Shown here: piece by piece, positions 58,016 to 64,000 of the stretch | Position numbering within the stretch: position 1 is the first letter of the stretch | How the letters are laid out: each line of letters begins with the position of its first letter | Assembly (NCBI RefSeq): GCF_034347385.1 | Contig: NZ_CP133777.1 | Span: forward strand, 992,001-1,056,000 | Reading direction: 5' to 3' | From: Actimicrobium sp. CCC2.4 | Lineage (GTDB): Bacteria; Pseudomonadota; Gammaproteobacteria; Burkholderiales; Burkholderiaceae_D | Length of the DNA: 64,000 bases | Translations under genes and position numbers: made by a program | Notes under the pieces: model-generated | What the model was told of the DNA's origin: nothing | What the model saw: only the letters and a program-made list of their open reading frames with translations | Databases searched by the model: none

Positions 58016-58882
58016 TCAGTGTGGGGAGGTATCGTCGGGCGCATCGCCGGCATCGGCGTCGATATCCTGCATCGCCTCGCGCGCCCAGAAATAGCGGTCC
58101 GGGATCAGCTTGCCCATGCCCAGGCGCTGAGCCCCGAGCAAGGCAGCGTGAGTGAATTCCTGTGCCTCGAAGACGGCTTCGGGCGCTTCCAGTCCGTTTG
58201 CCATCAGCGCAGCAATAGCCGCCGACATGGTCGAGCCGGCGCCGGTGAAAGCGCCCGGCAAACGTGGCCAGTTATCCTGACGGATTACGCCGCCGTCGCT
58301 GTAGAGCGTGTTGGTGACTTCATGCACGGCGCCTGGCGTACCGGTTACCAGCAGGAAGGCGCAACCCAGTTCGATCACATGCAGTGCATCGACTTCCAGC
58401 GTGTCTTCGACGGTCGGCTCGCGCCAGGTTTCTGCCAGCCGGTCCAGTTCGCCAGCCGACAGCAGCAGCAGGGTTGCCTGTGGCAGCAGCAGTTCACGGA
58501 TGGCCATCAGCACATCGTCGCCATCCTGCACGTCATCCGGAATGGCCGTGATGAACGGATCCAGGATCAGCGGGATCTCAGGGTAATCGGAGACGATTTC
58601 GGCGATCACCGAGACGTTTTCGATGCTGCCGACGGCGCTGACCTTGAACGCGGCTACGGCCATGTCTTCGAGCACGACACGCGCCTGGTCGGAGACCCAG
58701 TCGGATTCGGTGATCTCCATGTCTTCGATTTTGGTGGTGTCGCTGATCATCAGCGCGGTGACGACCGACAAGCCGTGGCAGCCCATGGCGGCAAACGATG
58801 CAATGTCGGCCTGAATGCCGACGGCACCGGTAGGATCGGCCGCGCCGAAGGTAAGGACGATAGGAGAAGTTTGGTTTTGCAC
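58016..58882 (-). CDS. ThiD-like hydroxymethylpyrimidine/phosphomethylpyrimidine kinase homologue
   Basis: A 288-residue ribokinase-like protein matching ThiD overall: [18 protein letters not shown] for the usual GxDPSGGAGIQAD, [16 protein letters not shown] and a C-terminal [19 protein letters not shown]. In ThiD/PdxK enzymes the last motif normally reads GTG(C/D)T, where the Cys or Asp is important for catalysis; here it is GAGST. The GTG at 58882 is chosen as the start; an ATG at 58912 (298 residues) is possible. It precedes hemL and is divergent from rubredoxin. Activity may be altered. Confidence 0.82.
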   Translation of the reverse strand: MQNQTSPIVLTFGAADPTGAVGIQADIASFAAMGCHGLSVVTALMISDTTKIEDMEITESDWVSDQARVVLEDMAVAAFKVSAVGSIENVSVIAEIVSDYPEIPLILDPFITAIPDDVQDGDDVLMAIRELLLPQATLLLLSAGELDRLAETWREPTVEDTLEVDALHVIELGCAFLLVTGTPGAVHEVTNTLYSDGGVIRQDNWPRLPGAFTGAGSTMSAAIAALMANGLEAPEAVFEAQEFTHAALLGAQRLGMGKLIPDRYFWAREAMQDIDADAGDAPDDTSPH

Positions 58883-58938
58883 GGCGGGTAGATTAAGATG
58901 GCGACTTCGCATTTTACTTGATTGAAGGGCAGCTAACT

Positions 58939-59145
58939 GTGAGCAACAACGGAACTTCGGACGCAGCGGTAAAGCAGGACTATCAGACATGGATGTGCCT
59001 GATTTGTGGATGGGTGTACGACGAGGAAGCGGGCTTGCCCGAAGAAGGTATCGCAGCAGGAACCCGCTGGGCGGATGTTCCGATGAACTGGACCTGTCCG
59101 GAATGCGGTGCCCGCAAAGAGGATTTTGAGATGGTGACCATGTAA
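58939..59145 (+). CDS. Rubredoxin
   Basis: A 68-residue protein with a 17-residue N-terminal extension, then the rubredoxin fold: MCLICGWVYDEE and NWTCPECGARKEDF provide the four Cys of the iron site (CxxC ... CPxC). It transfers single electrons, possibly to a hydroxylase or in oxidative defence. The start is GTG at 58939; an ATG just before the first CxxC would be too short. It is divergent from the thiD-like gene and 139 bases upstream of pilG. Confidence 0.92.
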   Translation: MSNNGTSDAAVKQDYQTWMCLICGWVYDEEAGLPEEGIAAGTRWADVPMNWTCPECGARKEDFEMVTM

Positions 59146-59160
59146 CGGATTGCCGACAGC

Positions 59161-59188
59161 CGCCCCTTGTGCAAGGGGCGTACGCTTT
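59161..59188 (+). terminator. Probable terminator hairpin after rubredoxin
   Basis: CGCCCCTT GTGC AAGGGGCG forms a perfect 8-bp GC-rich stem 15 bases after the rubredoxin stop, followed by TACGCTTTGA, a weak T-run. It separates rubredoxin from pilG. Confidence 0.6.
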
Positions 59189-59283
59189 GATGTGCGGCAA
59201 GATATGTTAAAAGTTGGTAGAAAGCATCTTGCTTTTTCGTCGAGTTGCCCTTTATATTGACTCAAGTTAATCGAGAGCCTGCC

Positions 59284-59715
59284 ATGACCACAGCCACTGA
59301 ACAGTCGGATCCCGCCAGCCTGAAAGTCATGGTCATCGACGACAGCAGCACGATCCGGCGTTCCGCCGAAATTTTTCTGGGTCAGGCCGGTTACCAGGTA
59401 GTACTTGCCGAGGACGGTTTCGACGCGCTGGCGAAGATGAACGACAGCCGTCCTGCATTGATTTTTTGCGACATCCTGATGCCGCGACTCGATGGCTACC
59501 AAACCTGCGCACTGATCAAGAAAAGTGCACGATTCCATGCCACACCGGTCATTATGCTGTCCTCCAAGGATGGCTTGTTCGACAGGGCTCGTGGCGCACT
59601 GGTCGGTTCCGATGCGTACCTGACCAAACCATTTACCAAAGACAGTTTGCTTAAGATCGTGCGCGAATTCACTGCTACGACGCAAGCTGTACCGGTTTTA
59701 CCTGAAAGTCCCTGA
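59284..59715 (+). CDS. pilG: Twitching-motility response regulator PilG
   Basis: A 143-residue single-domain receiver of the Pil-Chp chemosensory system that controls type IV pilus extension. It has a VIDDSSTIRRSAE start, the phosphorylated Asp63 in LIFCDILMPRLDGY, and Lys115. The start at 59284 begins the family N-terminus. It is followed by pilH with a one-base overlap (TGATG). Confidence 0.92.
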   Translation: MTTATEQSDPASLKVMVIDDSSTIRRSAEIFLGQAGYQVVLAEDGFDALAKMNDSRPALIFCDILMPRLDGYQTCALIKKSARFHATPVIMLSSKDGLFDRARGALVGSDAYLTKPFTKDSLLKIVREFTATTQAVPVLPESP

Positions 59716-60080
59716 TGGCTATCCACAAGATCCTGATCGTCGACGATTCGCCGACCGAGCGCTATTTCCTGACCGATGTACTGGTCAAGAACGGATTTTC
59801 AGTCGCGACGGCCGAGAATGGCGAAGAAGCGCTGCGCAAGATTAAGGCAGACAAGCCACAACTGATCCTGATGGATGTCGTGATGCCCGGACAAAATGGT
59901 TTCCAGGTCACACGCGCGATTTCGCGTGACCCTGAAACCCAGGACGTGCCGATCATCATCTGTACCAGTAAAGGCCAGGAAACCGACCGCATATGGGGCT
60001 TGCGCCAGGGCGCGCGTGATTACATTGTCAAGCCGGTCGATCCGCAGGAATTGTTGGCCAAAATCGCCGCGCTCGGCTAG
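59715..60080 (+). CDS. pilH: Twitching-motility response regulator PilH
   Basis: A 121-residue receiver, the second CheY-like partner that balances PilG (pilus retraction). The phosphorylated Asp54 lies in [15 protein letters not shown] and the Lys is in IVKPVDP. The start overlaps the pilG stop. Confidence 0.92.
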   Translation: MAIHKILIVDDSPTERYFLTDVLVKNGFSVATAENGEEALRKIKADKPQLILMDVVMPGQNGFQVTRAISRDPETQDVPIIICTSKGQETDRIWGLRQGARDYIVKPVDPQELLAKIAALG

Positions 60081-60090
60081 TCCGGAAGCC

Positions 60091-60666
60091 ATGAATCAGC
60101 CCCAAACCGAACCAGTGACGGCACATGCCGAGCGCGGCTATCGCAAACCGGACGCGACTGCGCGACGTCAGCGCATGCGTGATTTCCAGTCGCAACTGTC
60201 AGAGCGGATGCAGCAGGCGCGCATCAGTACCCGCGAGCAGACCAGCCAGCTCGGTCTGCAGATTGGTCCCGAACACTGCTTGTTGAGCTTGCGTGAGGCT
60301 GGTGAAATTGTCGCCGTCGGCACCATCGCTGGCGTACCGCTGACGCAGCCGTGGTTCCTCGGCCTGGCCAATGTCCGTGGCAATCTGGTCAGCGTGGTTG
60401 ATCTGGCACAGTTACGCGGCCATGGTCCCACCATCATCGACAAGCAGGCCCGGATCATCGCCTTCGGTCCGTCACTGGGGTTCAATGGGGCGGTATTGGT
60501 CTCGCGTGTGCTGGGCTTGCGCGACGTGGCCGCGATGACGCTCCAGCCCGGTCCGGTGGAAGGGCGCATGGCGAACCGCTACCGCGACACGGACGGCACT
60601 ATCTGGCGGCAGCTCGATGTCTCCGCTCTGATAGCGGATCCGCAATTTCTTCAAGTGGGTGAATGA
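60091..60666 (+). CDS. pilI: CheW-like coupling protein PilI
   Basis: A 191-residue CheW-domain protein that links the PilJ receptor to the PilL/ChpA kinase. It has a charged N-terminal extension (about 1-50), then the CheW core with [19 protein letters not shown] and [17 protein letters not shown]. The start at 60091 lies 10 bases after pilH. Confidence 0.9.
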   Translation: MNQPQTEPVTAHAERGYRKPDATARRQRMRDFQSQLSERMQQARISTREQTSQLGLQIGPEHCLLSLREAGEIVAVGTIAGVPLTQPWFLGLANVRGNLVSVVDLAQLRGHGPTIIDKQARIIAFGPSLGFNGAVLVSRVLGLRDVAAMTLQPGPVEGRMANRYRDTDGTIWRQLDVSALIADPQFLQVGE

Positions 60667-60718
60667 TGTCCGGGGCGACAGTGCGCCGGTATTGCAACAG
60701 GATTCAGGAGATCCGTTA

Positions 60719-62950
60719 ATGGCATTGAAGCTTCCTTTATTTTCCGGTGCCGGCGCTGGCGCCGATGCTGGTTCCGACAAGCAGACCCCGCCCATATCGT
60801 CCCGGGAGCCCGGTCAGAATGCGACCTTCATCGGGGACGTACTCGAAAATCGCGGCGATATCACGCTGCCGCTGATTGGCCACCTGCCGCTCCAGGAACA
60901 GGTTCGGGTGCTGTTCCTGCTGATGGCTGCGGCATTGGTGGCGGTCGGGGTATTCGTCTTCCTCAATGTCAGCTATTCGACCCAGACTTCGACCCAGACC
61001 CAGATCGCCGGCGATGCGCTAATGCATACGCAGCGCGTGGGCAAAGCAGCACCGAATGCCATTCAGGGCAACCCGCAGGCATTCATCCAGCTCGACGAAT
61101 CCCGCAACGAGTTCAATCACGATCTCGACGTGCTGCGCAACGGCGGCACCTTCCAGGGGCGCAGCATCCTTGCGCCGGCTGCCTCGCTGGCGCCGTTGCT
61201 CGAGCAGACCGGACAACTCTGGGCTAGTACCGACAAGGCCGCCGCGACCATCCTCAAGCTCCGGAAAGAGCTGTCCGGATTCGGCGCAACGCTCAAGCAA
61301 CTCAATGCCCTGTCGCCGGACCTGCTTGAACTGACCGAACAGATCGCCACCTTGAAAGTACAAAACGGGGCCAGCCCGCGCGAAATTTCCGCTGCCGGTC
61401 AACTGGTCATGCTGACCCAGCGGCTGGGGCGCAGTGCCAATGAATTCCTGACTTCCGAAGGCGTTAATCCCGATACGGCGTTCCTATTGGGCAAGGATGC
61501 CAACACCTTCCGCGACATCGTCGAAGGCTTCCTCAATGGCAGCGAGGTACTGCGCCTCGGTGCCACCCGCGACAAAGATAGCCGCGACAAACTGCTTGAA
61601 CTGCAGACCCTGTTCGTCAAGTATCAGGTAGCCGTGTCGGCGATCCTTGGTAACCTGCAAAATTTCATTGCGGCCAAGCAGGCCGAGCAATTGGTCTTCT
61701 CCGAAAATGAAACCCTCAAGCAGCGCCTCAGTGCGCTGCAGCAGTCTTACCGCGACCGGCAGGATGCACAAGCCTGGCCGTTGTATGCGATGGGGCTGTC
61801 AGCTTTGCTGGCCGTGCTGGGGGCGATCGGGATTGCGCTGGTGCTGCTGCAGGACAGCCGGAACCGGCGCAAGGAATCGGATATCCGGCGGCAGCAAGCC
61901 GAACTGCAGCGCTTCGAGGCGGAGCGTCAGCAAGAAGAAGCCCGCAGTGCCAACGACCAGAATCAGGCCGCCATCTTGCGCCTGATGAATGAACTGCAGG
62001 AAGTCGCCGATGGCGATCTGACGGTACAGGCCACCGTATCCGAAGACATCACCGGCGCGATTGCCGACTCGGTCAATTACACCGTTGAAGAATTGCGCGG
62101 ACTGGTCGGGCGCGTCACCAATACCGCCGAGCAGGTGACCTCGGCCTCGAACGAGGCGCAGCAAATTTCAATTGCGCTGTTGAGTGCCTCGCAGCGCCAG
62201 TCGCGCGAAATCCGGGAAACCGGTCAGGCTGTGCTCGATATGGCGCTACAAATTACCGACGTCTCGAAGTCGGCCAACGAGTCGGCCGATGTGGCGCGGC
62301 AGTCGGTGAGCGCCGCCGACGAAGGCGCCCAGGCGGTCGAAAACGCGATCAAGGGCATGCACGAAATCCGCGAGCAAATCCAGGAAACCTCGAAGCGCAT
62401 CAAGCGTCTGGGTGAGTCCTCGCAAGAGATCGGCGAGATCACCGAACTGATTTCGGACATCACCGAACAGACCAACGTGCTGGCGCTGAACGCGGCGATC
62501 CAGGCAGCGTCGGCCGGCGAGGCGGGACGCGGCTTTTCGGTGGTGGCCGAAGAAGTGCAGCGCCTGGCCGAACGCTCCGGCGAAGCGACCAAGCAGATCG
62601 GCGCGCTGGTGCGCACCATTCAGACCGATACCCACGATGCTGTCGCCGCCATGGAGAAATCCACCCAAGGCGTGGTCGAGGGGGCGCGACTGTCGGACGC
62701 GGCCGGTGCCGCGCTGTCTGATATCCGGCGGGTGTCGAACCGGTTGGCCGAACTGATCCAGGGCATCTCGCTATCGACCGAGCAGCAGGCAAGCTCGGCC
62801 AATGGCGTGGCGCAGAATATCCAAAACATCCTGAGCGTCACCGAGCAGACCCAGCACGGTACGCAGCAAACCGCCTCATCGATCCGCGAACTGGCGCGAC
62901 TGGCCGAAGAACTGAAAAACTCGGTGTCGCGATTCAGGGTAACGGCCTGA
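60719..62950 (+). CDS. pilJ: Methyl-accepting chemotaxis-type receptor PilJ
   Basis: A 743-residue receptor of the twitching system. It has a first helix (about 68-88), a periplasmic all-helical sensor with PilJ-type repeats (about 90-365) and a second helix (about 370-395). The methyl-accepting signalling region has the tip [20 protein letters not shown]. It senses pilus-related or surface signals. The start at 60719 has CAGGAG upstream. Confidence 0.92.
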   Translation: MALKLPLFSGAGAGADAGSDKQTPPISSREPGQNATFIGDVLENRGDITLPLIGHLPLQEQVRVLFLLMAAALVAVGVFVFLNVSYSTQTSTQTQIAGDALMHTQRVGKAAPNAIQGNPQAFIQLDESRNEFNHDLDVLRNGGTFQGRSILAPAASLAPLLEQTGQLWASTDKAAATILKLRKELSGFGATLKQLNALSPDLLELTEQIATLKVQNGASPREISAAGQLVMLTQRLGRSANEFLTSEGVNPDTAFLLGKDANTFRDIVEGFLNGSEVLRLGATRDKDSRDKLLELQTLFVKYQVAVSAILGNLQNFIAAKQAEQLVFSENETLKQRLSALQQSYRDRQDAQAWPLYAMGLSALLAVLGAIGIALVLLQDSRNRRKESDIRRQQAELQRFEAERQQEEARSANDQNQAAILRLMNELQEVADGDLTVQATVSEDITGAIADSVNYTVEELRGLVGRVTNTAEQVTSASNEAQQISIALLSASQRQSREIRETGQAVLDMALQITDVSKSANESADVARQSVSAADEGAQAVENAIKGMHEIREQIQETSKRIKRLGESSQEIGEITELISDITEQTNVLALNAAIQAASAGEAGRGFSVVAEEVQRLAERSGEATKQIGALVRTIQTDTHDAVAAMEKSTQGVVEGARLSDAAGAALSDIRRVSNRLAELIQGISLSTEQQASSANGVAQNIQNILSVTEQTQHGTQQTASSIRELARLAEELKNSVSRFRVTA

Positions 62951-62976
62951 CAGGCTTAGCATCGTCGATGTGGATG

Positions 62977-63006
62977 ATCCGCCCTTCATGGGACGGATTG
63001 CTTTTT
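62977..63006 (+). terminator. Possible weak terminator between pilJ and the chpA-type gene
   Basis: ATCCGCCC TTCATG GGACGGAT hairpin with one mismatch, followed by TGCTTTTTG. It lies in the 75-base gap after pilJ; its short T-run and the mismatch make it an uncertain attenuator. Confidence 0.35.
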
Positions 63007-63025
63007 GAATTTCCGCGAGGTAGTC

Positions 63026-64000
63026 ATGAGCTCCCCAATTAGCGTCACTGCGCCAGGTGTGCGGGATAATTTCGATGCCGGATCACTGTCCTGGATCATG
63101 GCGGAAATCCGCGAGGCACTGGACCAATCCCGGACTGCGCTGATCGAAGCCATCCGGCAGGATGACGATGCCCGTCCGACCACGCTGCGGCACGCCCGCG
63201 CGTTTCTGCATCAGGCCCACGGGGCCTTGCAAATCGTCGATATCGAAGGTGTCACCATTCTCACCGAAACTGCCGAAGACCTGCTCGAACGGATGGAGTC
63301 CGGGCAGGTGCCTGCCTCGCCGCAAGCCGGGCAGGTGCTCGACAATGCCTATCAGGCCTTGCTCGGCTACCTCGATGAATTACTGGCGGGCGTGCCGCAA
63401 CAGCCGGTGCGACTGTTTCCGTATTACCGTGCGTTACTCGAATTGCGTGGTGCCGAACGGATTCATCCTGCCGATCTGTTTTTTCCGAATCTGGCGGTAC
63501 GTCCGCAACCGGTTCTGGTCCGCGTTGCCGGTGCGGCACCGGTCGACTATGCAAAGCTGCGTAAGCGTTTCGAGATGGCCTTGCTACCGTTTCTGAAAAA
63601 AACGGCGGAGCCGGCGCTGGCCAGTGTGGCCGAGATGCTGGACATCATCGCGCTGGTCGAGCAGGCGCAGCTGACACCGCAGGCGCGCAATTTCTGGTGG
63701 GTGCTGCGGGCATTTGCCGAGGGCGTGGCGACCAGCCAGATTCCCGCCGAGCTGTATGTCAAGCAGCTGTTTGCCAGGATTAACCTGCAAATCCGGCGTC
63801 TCAGCGAAGGCTCGGCCAGCATCGCCGAACGTCTGCTGCGTGATGCGCTGTTCTTCATTGCCCGCATTGAGCGACCGTCGCCGCTGGCGCAGCAAGTCCG
63901 CGCTGCCTATGACCTCGCCGGCAGGGTGCCGCAGGATTATGCGCGGCCCCGGTATAGCGCCGTCGATAGCGATGCGCTGGAGCAGGCGCGCGAGCATCTG
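63026..64000 (+). CDS. Pil-Chp histidine kinase (PilL/ChpA-type), 3'-partial
   Basis: The ATG at 63026 opens a frame that runs off the window (325 codons). The first part contains an FimL/Hpt-like helical stretch, with the Hpt-like site ARAFLHQAHGALQIVDIEG at about residues 57-75. The full protein would be a very large CheA-like hybrid kinase with several Hpt domains that receives signals from PilJ/PilI and phosphorylates PilG/PilH. The chain continues without a stop to the edge, so domains beyond about residue 325 are not seen. Confidence 0.85.
   Translation, partial: MSSPISVTAPGVRDNFDAGSLSWIMAEIREALDQSRTALIEAIRQDDDARPTTLRHARAFLHQAHGALQIVDIEGVTILTETAEDLLERMESGQVPASPQAGQVLDNAYQALLGYLDELLAGVPQQPVRLFPYYRALLELRGAERIHPADLFFPNLAVRPQPVLVRVAGAAPVDYAKLRKRFEMALLPFLKKTAEPALASVAEMLDIIALVEQAQLTPQARNFWWVLRAFAEGVATSQIPAELYVKQLFARINLQIRRLSEGSASIAERLLRDALFFIARIERPSPLAQQVRAAYDLAGRVPQDYARPRYSAVDSDALEQAREHL

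Overview
The window comes from a GC-rich Gram-negative chromosome, most likely a betaproteobacterium of the order Burkholderiales and plausibly of the family Oxalobacteraceae. This is judged from the similarity style of the proteins, the periplasmic glucan genes opgG/opgH, the Pil-Chp twitching chemosensory operon, the hemL/thiD-like/rubredoxin neighbourhood and many secreted redox proteins. I cannot fix the genus. Genes are dense, many are coupled by 1-4 base overlaps, and I see no tRNA, rRNA, CRISPR array, prophage or insertion sequence.

Layout. Positions 1-5361 hold the end of a urea/short-chain-amide ABC transporter (urtC partial, urtD, urtE) followed by an aliphatic amidase (amiE), a small Cys-containing protein, a formamidase/acetamidase (fmdA) and an FmdB zinc ribbon: a nitrogen-scavenging unit. 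Positions 5584-6654 are a YhcG-type nuclease gene broken by one in-frame amber stop. Positions 6674-11140 (minus strand) are a tightly coupled locus: di-haem peroxidase lipoprotein, porin, FMN-binding protein, ApbE flavin transferase and a His-rich four-helix membrane protein. A good Fur-box candidate lies just upstream. This is the best candidate for a little-described system, an iron-regulated flavinylated extracytoplasmic electron-transfer chain. Positions 11258-16208 hold MarC, a BCCT transporter, a truncated antitoxin-like gene and the ActP/DUF485 acetate permease pair. Positions 16534-19005 hold an SDR oxidoreductase, an FMN reductase and a tandem UspA protein.

Positions 19220-26439 (minus) are a CusCBA copper/silver efflux operon with a small Met/His/Cys-containing leader gene, followed by periplasmic-type msrB and msrA. 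Positions 26449-33150 (minus) hold an exported amidase, a TonB-dependent receptor and an S46 dipeptidyl-peptidase, suggesting peptide use. Positions 33450-37468 hold a DJ-1/PfpI protein, a HiPIP, a CYTH-CHAD protein, a DUF2062 protein, a small membrane protein and a ribosome hibernation factor. Positions 37846-41849 are opgG and opgH; opgH has no ordinary start codon where its conserved N-terminus begins. Positions 41846-44554 (minus) are a PhnD-like periplasmic binding protein paired with a hybrid histidine kinase.

Positions 44765-47235 hold an outer-membrane-type protein of unknown role and a succinate-semialdehyde dehydrogenase. Positions 47368-54513 (plus) hold mpl, a YqiA-like esterase, ubiC, an RNB ribonuclease, a tonB-like gene, aroE and mtgA. 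Positions 54554-58882 (minus) hold a TerC/CBS/CorC membrane protein, a CzcI-like small protein, hemL and a thiD-like kinase gene, with rubredoxin divergent from the last. Positions 59284-64000 are pilG, pilH, pilI, pilJ and the start of a pilL/chpA-type kinase that runs off the window.

A 30-base palindromic repeat (GGTGCAAT...ATTGCACCCTA) occurs nine times at six intergenic sites, three times as an inverted pair. Two of those pairs carry a second motif (GAGCTTGTCGAAGGCGCA) between the arms. One copy supplies the stop codon of the truncated antitoxin gene.
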